Assembly (NCBI GenBank): GCA_964626565.1
Contig: CAZVFX010000009.1
Coordinates: 1-64,000 of the forward strand
DNA: 64,000 bases
Direction of reading: 5' to 3'
Source: CAZVFX01 sp964626565
GTDB lineage: Bacteria > Myxococcota_A > UBA9042 > CAIXZC01
Shown piece by piece: positions 18,073 to 28,600 of this stretch (positions are counted from its first letter, which is position 1; every line of letters starts with the position of its first letter). The notes beneath the pieces are model-generated. The model had not been told where the DNA came from. It did not search any database and saw only the letters and a list, made by a program, of their open reading frames with translations. The position numbers and the translations under genes are program-made.

Positions 18073-18177
18073 GTGCGCAGTCGAGGGGGGGGAGCCAGGC
18101 CTGCCCCTCGCGGCTGCCGCCAGCGGCGAGAATGTTGGTAGCGGCCTGAAACCCGGGACTGGTGAAAGAGGTATCAC

Positions 18178-20661
18178 GTGAGTAACAAGCAGCTATTTCT
18201 TACCGACGCCCAACTCGCTTCGGAGCTGAACCGTTGCGAATACTGTGAAGAGAAACCGTGCCAGGCCGCGTGTCCTTCAGATTGCTCCCCGGCCGACTTT
18301 ATTGCGGCTGCGAAGGGGGGACGGCCTTCCGACTATGCCCGGGCGGCCGCAATGATTATGACTCGCAATCCCCTCGGCGGCATCTGCGGAGGCGTGTGCC
18401 CGGATTATCATTGTCAGGCAGCGTGCTCCCGGCAGGGTTTTGACCGGCCGGTTGAGATTCCCGCGGTTCAGGCGGCTATCATCGCCCGCGCGAAGGAACT
18501 TGGCGTTATGCCGTCTTTGGAGCCTGTAGCCGGTGATGGAAACAAGATCGCGGTGGTGGGCGGCGGGCCGGCCGGATTGGGTGCGGCACTGCTGTTGGCC
18601 CAGGCCGGTTGCCAGGTCACGATTCTGGAGCGGGGCGCTGAACTTGGTGGTGCGGCCGCACTGATACCGGGTCACCGACTCCCCGCCGGAGTGTTGCAGT
18701 CCGACATCGACTGGTTGATGAAAGAGGGGGGCCTCAAACTCGATTCGAGCGCGGCCGTCAGCGATCCCGCCGACCTCCTTTCCGGGGGGTACGACGGGGT
18801 GGTCGTGGCCGAAGGGTTGTCAGTGCCCATCACGCTGGGGATACCGGGCGAAAGTCTGGGCGTCAGCGGGAACGACTACCTGGCAAATCCCAACGAGTAT
18901 CTCGCCTCCGGTCCGGTTGCGGTAATCGGAGGTGGTGCGGTCGCGTGTGACTGCGCTGTGGTTGCCAAAGTTGCCGGCGCCCGCAACGTGGAGATGTTCG
19001 CACTCGAAGCGCTGAGCGAACTGCCGCTTACCCCAAAGGAGCGCGGGGAGTTGCTGGAGCACGGAATCGAGGTCTCGTTCCGCACCCGTGTTGCAGGCAT
19101 CTACGGCGACGGGCAAAAGACGTTGGAGACGCTGCGCGTGAGTTTGTCGGGGGGAGACAAGTTTCATCCGTCGAAGATGGCGGGCGTCCCCGGGACCAGC
19201 GTGAAGCGACAGGGGTTCCAGCGGGTGATCATCGCGATCGGCGCCCGCCCTGCCCTGCCCCGAATTGAAAATGCAGCCATAGTTTATGCCGGAGACGGTG
19301 CCAACGGACCCACCACAGTGGTAGAGGCTGTGGCCTCTGGAAAGAACGCGGCCGCGGCTCTGCTGGCGACGTTGAATGGGCGCGATGCAGTGGAAGCGCC
19401 GGGGCCGTTGAAGAGCCTCGAGATCATTTCCGGCTACAACGAACTTCCCGTTTCTCTGGAAACCGATTTCTTCGGCCGTACAATACCCTCTCCCTTCATC
19501 CTCTCCGCGGCACCGCCTTCCGACGGGTACGACCAGATGAAGAAGGCGTATGACGCGGGTTGGGCCGGAGGCGTCATGAAGACTGCGTTCGACGGGCTGG
19601 ATATTCACATTCCCGCGGCCTACATGCACGTCTTCGACCGGCAGACGTTCGGCAACTGCGACAACGTATCCGGGCACTCCCTGGCGCGGGTGTGCCGGGA
19701 AGTATCCCAACTGGTGAAGGAATATCCCGACCGCCTTACCGCGGCGTCGACCGGTGGGCCGGTAAGTGGCGATGACGAGGCTGACCGGGCGCAGTGGCAG
19801 AGCAACATGAAGATGCTGGAAGATGCGGGCGCCATGGCGGTGGAATTCAGCCTTTCCTGCCCGCAGGGGGGAGACGGCACCGAAGGTGACATCGTGTCCC
19901 AGAGCCCGGGTTTGACCGCGAAGATCATCGACTGGATCCTTGAAGCAGGGGACCCTGAGGTGCCCAAGTTGTTCAAGCTCACCGCGGCGGTGACTTCAAT
20001 CCCAGTGATAATCAAAGCGATCGGTGAGGTGCTTGACCGCCATCCGGGTAAGAAGGCCGGAGTCACTCTGGCCAACACCTTCCCGTGCATGGATTTCCGC
20101 ACCGGCTCCAAAGAGGGGTGGGAGGAAGGTATCCTCTGGGGTATGAGCGGCTCCGGTGTGGCGCCCATCAGTAACCTCACCCTGGCCAACGTGGCCGGCC
20201 TCGGCGTATATGTGTCGGGCAACGGCGGCGCCATGGACTACAAGTCCGCGGCTGACTTCTTGGCCCTGGGTGCGGGTACGGTGCAGTTCTGTACGGTTGC
20301 CATGAAGTACGGAGTTGGCGTAATCGACGAACTGCACTCGGGCCTGAGTCACCTCATGGCCGCCCGCGGATTGGGCAGCGTGTCCGACCTCATTGGCGCC
20401 GCGCTCCCGGAACCGATCGTCGACTTCATGGCGTTGACCCCGACCAAGGGGATTTCCGCGGGCAATCACGATTTGTGCACCAGTTGCGGGAACTGCACCC
20501 GGTGCGGCTATCTTGCCATCGCTCTCAATGACGACAAACATCCTGTGATCGACCCGGAGAAGTGCATCGGCTGCAGCCTGTGCGTGCAGAAGTGCTTCTC
20601 AGGTGCCCTGAACATGAGGGAACGTACCGCAGACGAACTGGCGGTGCTCAAGGAAGACTAG
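18178..20661 (+). CDS. Dihydropyrimidine-dehydrogenase-like Fe-S flavoprotein fusion, 827 aa
   Basis: Domain order matches DPD / PreT-PreA. An N-terminal Fe-S domain has Cys20, 23, 28, 32 and 36. An FAD-binding Rossmann fold (V-V-G-G-G-P-A-G, about 125-132) and an NAD(P) fold (V-I-G-G-G-A-V-A-C-D, about 247) follow. A dihydroorotate-dehydrogenase-like TIM barrel spans about 430-757, and a C-terminal two-cluster ferredoxin spans about 767-807. It is shorter than mammalian DPD (about 1025). The barrel has S-C-P-Q-G-G (Cys561), but the DPD catalytic Cys of the GLACGQDPEL loop aligns with Val573 (I-V-S-Q-S-P), so pyrimidine reduction is doubtful. The first C-terminal cluster motif is C-x2-C-x2-C-x2-C, one residue short of the usual spacing. 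GTG start behind AGAGG; cytosolic; substrate unknown. Confidence 0.85.
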   Translation: MSNKQLFLTDAQLASELNRCEYCEEKPCQAACPSDCSPADFIAAAKGGRPSDYARAAAMIMTRNPLGGICGGVCPDYHCQAACSRQGFDRPVEIPAVQAAIIARAKELGVMPSLEPVAGDGNKIAVVGGGPAGLGAALLLAQAGCQVTILERGAELGGAAALIPGHRLPAGVLQSDIDWLMKEGGLKLDSSAAVSDPADLLSGGYDGVVVAEGLSVPITLGIPGESLGVSGNDYLANPNEYLASGPVAVIGGGAVACDCAVVAKVAGARNVEMFALEALSELPLTPKERGELLEHGIEVSFRTRVAGIYGDGQKTLETLRVSLSGGDKFHPSKMAGVPGTSVKRQGFQRVIIAIGARPALPRIENAAIVYAGDGANGPTTVVEAVASGKNAAAALLATLNGRDAVEAPGPLKSLEIISGYNELPVSLETDFFGRTIPSPFILSAAPPSDGYDQMKKAYDAGWAGGVMKTAFDGLDIHIPAAYMHVFDRQTFGNCDNVSGHSLARVCREVSQLVKEYPDRLTAASTGGPVSGDDEADRAQWQSNMKMLEDAGAMAVEFSLSCPQGGDGTEGDIVSQSPGLTAKIIDWILEAGDPEVPKLFKLTAAVTSIPVIIKAIGEVLDRHPGKKAGVTLANTFPCMDFRTGSKEGWEEGILWGMSGSGVAPISNLTLANVAGLGVYVSGNGGAMDYKSAADFLALGAGTVQFCTVAMKYGVGVIDELHSGLSHLMAARGLGSVSDLIGAALPEPIVDFMALTPTKGISAGNHDLCTSCGNCTRCGYLAIALNDDKHPVIDPEKCIGCSLCVQKCFSGALNMRERTADELAVLKED

Positions 20662-20681
20662 ACGGGGTTTTGGGATCGCGG

Positions 20682-21539
20682 ATGAGCAGGCCTGGGTTTA
20701 CCGGAACATGGTTGATTGGAATCGCGGCTATGGGGTTGCTTTGCGGTGCGGGGAGCGGGTGTGTGGTCAGCGAAAGCGGAGACGATGTCGAGGTTCTTTC
20801 ACCTGACGTGGCGTCGGTGGAACTTCCGCCGGCGGAGCTGCCCGCAGGGCCGTGTACTGCGCTTGGTGACCTTACCGGGACCGCCTATCTTGTGTACGAG
20901 CTTTTCGCAACCGAGCCCACCGATGTCGTCAACGAGATCTGGGCTGGATACGTGGCGGATAACGACCTGGCCATTGTCTTTCTGGTCACCGACCACGACT
21001 TGGAGACCGGGACGCTTCAGTTCGAAGTTACCTCGGCCTACGTCGATGTGGAGGAGACTGAGGGAGGCGAAGAGGTGGCGACAGGTTACGCATTCGGGCT
21101 TACACCGGGTGAGTTTTCCGCCAAGCTCGACGGGTGCGATTTTGCCACGCTGGGGGAGTTTGAACTCGACCTGGTCACCCCTACCCTGAATCATAAGTTC
21201 TCCATTGTGCGCTCTACCGGCCAGGGGACGCTGTCCGAAGACGGCTTAGCCATTGAGGAGTTGCGTCTTTCCGGTTATCTGCCCGAGAATGACATCCTTG
21301 ACCTTTGCCTGGTGGTAGAGGGACTCGGAACGGTGAACCTTCACTGGTTCTTCAACCTCGCCGGCGTCTGCCCCGATGCAGATTGGAACGAGGACGGCCA
21401 GCCCGACTCCTACAATTTCAAGGGAATTGTGCGCGCCCAGGATGCCTCACCACTGTTTTCTGCCGGCATCAAGCCGATCCCGACATTGACTGGCGAATGC
21501 CTCCCCGACACCGGTCAATGTGAGGCTGCTGACCGCTAG
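20682..21539 (+). CDS. Hypothetical lipoprotein, 285 aa
   Basis: The frame is open upstream, but the ATG at 20682 gives a proper lipoprotein signal peptide with lipobox G-S-G-C (residue about 27), followed by an acidic stretch (E-S-G-D-D-V-E-V-L-S-P-D-V). The remainder is rich in beta-prone and acidic residues (for example F-E-V-T-S-A-Y-V-D-V-E-E-T-E-G-G-E-E), with a few Cys and a C-terminal D-A-D-W-N-E-D-G-Q-P-D-S. No family recognised. It begins 20 bp after the oxidoreductase gene and may share its transcript, though a link in function is not evident. Confidence 0.75.
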   Translation: MSRPGFTGTWLIGIAAMGLLCGAGSGCVVSESGDDVEVLSPDVASVELPPAELPAGPCTALGDLTGTAYLVYELFATEPTDVVNEIWAGYVADNDLAIVFLVTDHDLETGTLQFEVTSAYVDVEETEGGEEVATGYAFGLTPGEFSAKLDGCDFATLGEFELDLVTPTLNHKFSIVRSTGQGTLSEDGLAIEELRLSGYLPENDILDLCLVVEGLGTVNLHWFFNLAGVCPDADWNEDGQPDSYNFKGIVRAQDASPLFSAGIKPIPTLTGECLPDTGQCEAADR

Positions 21540-21582
21540 CCGTCGATCTGCCGCGCCCGCTCTAATCCGCTAATAGTGGGCC

Positions 21583-21615
21583 TCCTACTAGTTAAGAGAT
21601 CCTAGGTAGTAGGAT
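21583..21615. repeat. Overlapping inverted repeats upstream of the ferredoxin-kinase operon
   Basis: TCCTACTA (21583-21590) pairs perfectly with TAGTAGGA (21607-21614). The nested ATCCTA (21599-21604) pairs with TAGGAT (21610-21615). The two hairpins share their right arm, so only one can form at a time. They end 5 bp before the -35 box at 21620. An operator with repeated TCCTA half-sites, or a weak terminator of the preceding gene (no U-tract seen), are both possible. Confidence 0.35.
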
Positions 21616-21619
21616 AGGC

Positions 21620-21648
21620 TTGACACCACAGTGCGGGGCTGTTTTACT
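21620..21648 (+). promoter_or_regulatory. Candidate sigma-70 promoter of the ferredoxin-kinase operon
   Basis: TTGACA (21620-21625), a 17-bp spacer and TTTACT (21643-21648) precede the ATG at 21708 with a leader of about 53 nt. It would drive the ferredoxin gene and, through short gaps of 18, 28 and 79 bp, the two kinase genes and the radical SAM gene. Confidence 0.5.
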
Positions 21649-21707
21649 TGACATGGTGCAGGCCTATCGAGGAAACGGTGCGGGGCTCCGGTCCTGTGGG
21701 GAGGAAT

Positions 21708-22583
21708 ATGCATCCATCCACCTGGAGATTGTTGAAGGAAGAGGGTTTGATCGGTTTCATCAAGCTGCGGACGCTTCATGGATATGTCTACCTGAAGTGG
21801 ATCAAGCCCTATGTCAAGTTCGCAATCAAGACCCTCATTCCCAGGATTGGGCCGCGTCTGAAGGGGTATGTTGTGAACCGCTATCACTGCAAGGTCCTTA
21901 CCGGCGAAGAAGCCCGGGCCGTGATTACGGTGGACAAGCCCATCGAATTGCACGGCGCTCCGGAGCAGATGATACCCTTTCCGTACGTCCGCGATATTGT
22001 AATCAAGTGGCCCCACGACATTGCCATTATGGAGTGCGCGTGCCGAGCGGCTCAGGGCGGGACGTGCCACCCCTCGAAGGTGTGCATGGTAATCGGGCAG
22101 CCGTTCGTGGATTTCGTGGTCGAACACCAGCCCGACGCGGAGCGTATTACTCCGGAAAAGGCGCTGGAGATTCTCGCGCGGGAGCATCGCAACGGCCGCA
22201 TTCATGCCGCGTGGTTCAAGGACGCTTGCATCGGCCGTTTCTACGCGATTTGCAACTGCTGTCCGTGCTGCTGTTCGGGCAACAAGGCGATGCGTCAATA
22301 CGACGCTCCCCTTGTCGCACCTTCGGGATATGCCCCTCGTCTGCATTCTGAGAGCTGCCGGGGTTGCGGTTCGTGCGAGAAGGTATGCCACTACGAGGCC
22401 ATCAAGGTGGTGGACGGCAAGTCGGCGCATGACCTGGAGGCTTGCCTGGGGTGCGGCCTGTGCGTGTCCCGCTGTGACAACTCTGCTTTGACACTGGAGT
22501 TGGAACCCAGCAAGGGACTGCCTCTGGACGTGAGAGAGTTGGCCGCGGCGCAGGAACGGAAAGAAGAAACGGGGAAACGGTAA
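21708..22583 (+). CDS. Cys-rich 2x[4Fe-4S] protein with CNCCPCCC motif, 291 aa
   Basis: The ATG at 21708 follows GGGGAGGA by 5 nt; the frame is open further upstream but without a ribosome site. Residues 1-100 are basic and amphipathic (K-W-I-K-P-Y-V-K-F-A-I-K). Next come C-A-C-R (Cys110, 112) with Cys120 and Cys126, then C-N-C-C-P-C-C-C (182-189), then two classical clusters starting at Cys217 (C-x2-C-x2-C-x3-C) and about 30 residues later. The same order of motifs occurs in the protein at 54743-56029, so they are paralogues. Up to four metal sites are possible. Function unknown; electron transfer or cofactor handling is likely. First gene of the kinase operon. Confidence 0.85.
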   Translation: MHPSTWRLLKEEGLIGFIKLRTLHGYVYLKWIKPYVKFAIKTLIPRIGPRLKGYVVNRYHCKVLTGEEARAVITVDKPIELHGAPEQMIPFPYVRDIVIKWPHDIAIMECACRAAQGGTCHPSKVCMVIGQPFVDFVVEHQPDAERITPEKALEILAREHRNGRIHAAWFKDACIGRFYAICNCCPCCCSGNKAMRQYDAPLVAPSGYAPRLHSESCRGCGSCEKVCHYEAIKVVDGKSAHDLEACLGCGLCVSRCDNSALTLELEPSKGLPLDVRELAAAQERKEETGKR

Positions 22584-22601
22584 CAACCGGGGAGATACGC
22601 G

Positions 22602-25600
22602 GTGGAGGGCAAAAAGCTTGGGCCGTATAGTATTCTGGGCGAGTTGGCGAGGGGGGGCATGGCTGCGGTGTATGTCGCCCGTCACACTCGGCTCGGTCAC
22701 GTCGTGGCTCTCAAGATTCCCCACCTTGACTACCAGCAGGACGACAGGTTTCTCAAGCGGTTCGTGGACGAGGCGCGCATACAGGCTAATCTGAGGCATC
22801 CCAATATTCTGGCTGTGCAGGACATCCTGGAGATGCCGGCCGCCAGCGGCATTGTCATGGAACTGTTATCCGGTTGCTCGCTGAAAGAGTACTACCGGGA
22901 TGTGTGCAAGCCTTTGCCGCCGGCCCGGGCCACGAAGCTGTTCATAGACCTGGTTGAGGCGTTGAAATATGCGCATGACGGCGGAGTTGTTCACCGCGAC
23001 CTGAAGCCGGCCAACGTTTTTCTTCACGTTTCGAAGGACTCTGTCACGCCCAAGATCATGGACTTCGGCATTGCCAAGTTCAAGACTGAGCGAATGGGCG
23101 CGGGTGTCACCGATACCGGCTCCATGCTCGGCACCCCTGAGTATATGGCGCCGGAGCAGTTCGAGGATTCTGCGAAGGTGGATCACCGGGCGGACATTTT
23201 TGCCCTGGGCGTCATGATGTATGAAGGCTTTGCCGGGGCCAAGCCGTTCGAAGGGGACTCAGTGGGCAGCCTTCTTAGGTCCATTTATACCACCAAGCCG
23301 GCCCCGCCGAGCACTGTTTTCCCCCGGCTGCCGGTGGCGGTGGACCGGGTGGTGATGACTTGCCTCGAGATCGAGCGCGACAATCGCCTGGAGTCAGCGG
23401 GTGCGTTGCTGGAGGAATTGCGGGAGTTGAGCCGGGAGACGGGGGTAGATGAGATAGCAGGCGGCGACATCGAAATTGGCGATCTGTCCAGGTTCGGTAT
23501 CGAGGCTAAACCCCGGTTCACCCAACCGGTGGAGGAACCTTCACGAGAGAGTCTCCTGGAGGGTGAAAGCGCGGAAATCTCCCTGGCCGAGCTGGCCGGC
23601 GATAGCGGCCCGGCTGAAGTTCAGGAGGAACCGGACACCATTGCGGACGATGTGCGGGCTGATTCGGAGGAAGATGATCCTGCGAAAGCCGCTCCGGATG
23701 TCTCTCCCGCACCGGCCGGCAAGTCTCTCTCGTCCATTTCCATGACTTCCACGTCTGAAAGTAGAGCTCATCACACCCGCAGCGACCTGGCCGCGTTCCG
23801 AATCCTTGAGAAGATCTATGAGGGGCGGGAAACCATCGTCTACAAGGGGGCGAGTCGTGAGGACGGCAAGCCGGTGGTCATCAAGGTTCCGGCTGCAGAC
23901 TATCCCGGCCCGGGGGAACTGGCGCGTCTGAAGCACGAGTTCCAACTCGCCTCGTCTCTGGATATGGATGGCGTAACCAGGGTGGTGGGGTTGGAGAAGT
24001 ATCGCAACGGCCTGGCGCTGGTCGCGGAGGATTTCGGTGGAGAGCCGCTCAAAGATGTGATGAAGGGGGAAGAGAAGCCGGCGGTAGCGAGTTTTCTTCG
24101 GCGGGCGATCCGGCTTGCGGAAATCCTGGGTCAACTCCATGAACGGGGGGTGGTGCACAAGGACGTCAACCCGAAGAACATCCTGGTTAACTCCGGCACC
24201 GGTGAGATTCGGATTATCGACTTCGGGCTTGCGAGCCATCTGCCCAGAGCGCACCAGGGGAGCGCGAACCCGCATACCCTGGAAGGCACTATAGCCTACA
24301 TTTCTCCTGAGCAGACCGGCCGCATGAACCGCGCCGTGGACTACCGAACAGATTTCTATTCGCTGGGGGTGACTTTTTACGAGATGCTCACGGGGCGGCT
24401 GCCCTTTCAAACTGAAGACAGGACCGAGATGGTGCACTGCCACATGGCGCGTCAGCCGGTTTCTCCCCGCGACCTCGACCGCAGAGTCCCGGGGCCGGTT
24501 TCCGATATCGTCATGAAGCTTCTGGCCAAGACGGCCGAGGAGCGATACCAGAGCGCGCTCGGATTCTTGAAGGATCTGGAGCACTGCCTGGCTGAATTCG
24601 ACGACCGGGGGGATGTGGCGGAATTCGTGTTGGGTTCCCACGACGTGTCCGAGAAACTCCGTATTCCGGAGAAGCTGTACGGGCGTGAGGAGGAGGTTGG
24701 AGCCCTGTTGGCCAACTTCAAGCGCGTGACCCAGGGCTACAAAGAGATGATGATGGTGTCCGGCTATGCCGGCATCGGCAAGACCTCGCTGGTACGGGAA
24801 ATCTACAAGCCGGTAACAAGGCAGCGAGGGTACTTCATTACCGGTAAGTTCGATCAGTACAAGCGGGACGTGCCGTTCGGTGCGCTGATCGAGGCTTTTC
24901 AAGAGCTGGTTCGGGCTCTCCTGACTGAGGGTGATGACCGGCTGGCCTCGTGGCGCAACGAGATCTTGGGGGCTTTGGGGCCTAACGGGCAGGTGATAAT
25001 CAACGTAATTCCCGACGTCGAGAAAGTGATCGGCCGTCAGCCCGCGGTTCCCGAGTTGCCGGCCGCTGAGTCCCATAACCGGTTGACGCTTGCCTTCCAC
25101 AGCTTCATGAACGTGTTTACGAGGGAAGAGCACCCCCTGGTCCTGTTTCTTGATGACCTTCAGTGGGCCGACAACGCCTCTCTGGCCTTGCTGCAATCGG
25201 TGATGACCGGACCGGAAAACGACTACCTGTTCATCGTAGGGGCTTACCGGGACAACGAAGTGGATGCGGCGCATCCGCTGGTGGCTACCCTCGAGGAATT
25301 GGAGAAGATGGGGATACCGGTTGCGGACATCAACCTCGGGGCGCTGCGGTTGGAACATATCAACGAGTTGATATCCGACACTTTCGCCGCGTCTCCCGGG
25401 GAGACCATGCCACTGGCTGAGCTTGCCAGGAGCAAGACGCACGGCAACCCGTTCTTCCTCACCGAGTTCTTGAAAGCGGTGCATGCAAAAGAGCTGGTGC
25501 GTTTCGACTTCATGGCCAACGGCTGGACCTGGAACCTGGAGGCTATCGGGGACCTGGGCATCGGCGATGACGTGGTTGAGCTGATGGCCGAGAAGATTCA

Positions 25601-28600
25601 GGCGCTGCCGGCTGCGTGCCAGCAGGCCTTGAAACTGGGGGCGTGCATCGGCGGCGGGTTTGACCTGCAGCTTCTGGCCACGGTGTCGGGAAAATCTCCT
25701 TCCGAGATAATGACGGCGCTGGACCCTGCTGTACGGGAAGGGTTTCTGCTGGTGGTCGGTGAAACGCACCGGTTCCTGCAACTGGACGGGAAGGACCTGG
25801 CTGACGGGCTTCTCGACGCGGTGCTGTTGCGCACCGTGAGGTATAAGTTCGGGCACGATAAGATCCAGCAGGCCGCCTACTCCCTCATTCCGGAGGAGAT
25901 CCGGAAGACGGTGCACCGCCAGGTGGGCCAGATCATCTTGCGCGAGACTGCGGGGAGCAAGCGGGAGGCGCGGGTCTTCGACATTGTGAACCAGCTCAAC
26001 GCCAGCTTGGAATTGTTGCAGACTCCGGAAGAGAAAGAGGAGTTGGCGCATTTGAATCTGCTGGCGGGTAAGAAGGCGCTGAGTTCGTCGGGCTACGAGT
26101 CGGCGTACGGCTATCTTGCCAGCGGTATCTCGCTGATGGAGGAGGACGCGTGGGAGACGAAGTACGAGTTGACCCTCGAGTTGCATGTGGAAGCTGCAAC
26201 CGCCGCGTATCTTTCGACCCGGTTCCAAGAGATGGAGCGGCTGGCCAACATCGTGTTGGAGCGTGGCAAAGAGCTCATTGACAAGGTTCGGGCTTACGAA
26301 GTGCTCATTCACGGACACATTGCGCAGGCCCGAAAGTTGGAGGCGGTGGACACCGGTTTGACCCTGCTCAGGTTGCTGGGCGTCAAGGTTCCGCCGCGTC
26401 CGTCAATGGCGCAGGTGTTGTTGGCGGTTTTGCGCACCAAGGTCGCCCTCATCGGCAAGTCGCCGGAGAGTCTGTTGGACCTGCCGCCCATGAAGGACGA
26501 AAAGGCCCTGGCCGCCATGCGCGTCGCGACCAGCCTGGCTTCCACGGCCTATGTACTCTATCCCAACCTGTTTCCGGTGCTGGTGCTGACGCAGGTTCAG
26601 TTGTCAGTCAAGTACGGCAACATGCCCTTCTCCTCCTTTGCATACGCACTCTATGGGGTGGTGCTGTGTGGTGCGTTGGGCGATCTCGACGGTGGCTACC
26701 GGTTCGGGCAGGTGGGTATGAAGCTGCAGCGAAAGCTGGAGGCCCACGAACTGAGGGGGAAGGTCCCGTTCACCGCAGCGGGATTCACTGAACACTACAA
26801 GAAGCCGTTGCGCAAGTGCAACAAGCGGCTCCTCGACGCGTACAAATCGTCTCTTGAATTGGGCGATTTCGAGTTTGCCGGGACGTCGTCCGGTGTATGC
26901 GCTTACAACATGTTCTACCTCGGCCTGAACCTGGTGGAGTTGGAGGGCAGGTTCAGTCATTGGGCCGAGGTGCTGGTCCAGTGCAAGCAGGTAGCCTACG
27001 TCAACTACATGAACATCTACCTGCAGGTGGTGAAGAACCTGCTGTCGGAGAGCAGCGACCCGTCGCGCCTGGAAGGGGAGGCGTACAGCGTAAGTGCCAA
27101 GATTGACGAACACCACGAGGCCAACGATTTTCACGCGCTGGGCGATGTTTATCTGGCTCGCATGGTGCTGAGCTTCACCTTTGGCGATTTTGCGGCTGCG
27201 GTTCAGTATGGTGACGAGGGAGAACAGTACCTGCACGGCCTCATGGCCATGTACGCGTCCCAGGTATGGTATTTCTACGATTCGTTGAGCCGGCTGGCAT
27301 TGTGCCGTACCGCGTTGGGTAGCGACCGCCGCGGCTTGCTGAAGAAGGTCCGTTCCAACGTGCGCAAGCTGAAGAAATGGGCCCGTCACTGCGAGGAGAA
27401 CCAACGTCACAAGCTGGACCTGGTGCTGGCGGAGCGTGCTCGGGTCGCGGGGAAATCCGACCTGGCGATGGAACTCTACGACAAGGCCATCGAGGGCGCC
27501 AACCGCAACGGTTTCCTGTCGGAGCAGGCCCTCGGCAACGAGCTGGCCGCCGCCTTCTATCTGGCCCTGGGAAAGAACAAAATCGCAAGAGCGTATATGA
27601 CCGACGCGCACTACCTGTACAAGAAGTGGGGTGCCACCGCGAAGGTGGAACAGATAGAGGATGAGTTTGACGATCTTGTGATCGCTGAAACGCCCGGAGC
27701 GGCAGGGATTTTTGAGTCTACTTCCACCATCAGCTCAGAATCGAGCACCACCGTCGGCACCTCCCGTTATGACGTTTCGACGGTACTTAAGGCCGCCCAG
27801 GCAATCTCCGGCGAAATCAATCTACCCGAGCTGCTAAAGAAGCTGATGGCCATCGTGGTGGAAAATGCCGGGGCGCAGCGCGGCCTGCTCGTGTTGGAAT
27901 CCGAGGACCGGCTCCTGGTGGAGGCTGATGTGCCGGGGGACGGCGCTGAGACCACCGTCATGCAACATGAACCGATCAGACGGCGCACCGATGTTGCGCA
28001 GACCGTCATCAACTACGTGTTGAGGATGAGGGAACCTGTGGTACTGGACGACGCGGGCAAGGACGGTACCTTCGGCCGGGACGAGTACGTCGGGAGGGTT
28101 ATGCCCAAGTCGCTGCTGTGCATGCCGCTGATGCACCAGGCGCGGCTCAGCGGTGTGTTGTACCTGGAGAACAATCTGGCCGTTGCCGCGTTCACACCGG
28201 GGCGGGTGGAATTGTTGGAGATGCTGTCCGCGGAAATCGTCATTTCGTTGAGGAACGCGGAATTGTACGGGCGGTTGGAAGAGCATGCCCGCCTGTTGGA
28301 GCAGAAGGTGTCGGACCGGACCATGGAGTTGACCGCGGCCAATGAGGCGCTGGCGAAGGAGAAGTCCAAGTCGGACGCCCTGCTGTTGAACGTCCTCCCG
28401 GCGAAGGTGGCCGACGACCTGCGAAGGGACGGGCGGACCGAGCCGGAGAGTTTCAAGTACGTCAGCGCTCTCTTTACCGACTTCGTGGAGTTTACCCCCA
28501 TGACCGCGCTGCTTGAGCCTGCGGCGCTCATAGATGAACTCAACGATATTTTCACCGCGTTTGACAGCATTATCGAGCGAAACCGGTGCGAGCGGATAAA

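Noticed and set aside
21648..21707. Second TTGACA at 21648-21653 as the operon promoter
   Set aside because: No -10-like hexamer lies 16-18 bp downstream; the TTGACA at 21620 fits better.
23541..26318. A 925-codon open frame on the minus strand inside the first kinase gene
   Set aside because: It lies wholly antisense to well-supported kinase and ATPase domains; its Leu/Gln/His-rich translation shows no domain. Long antisense frames are expected at this GC content.
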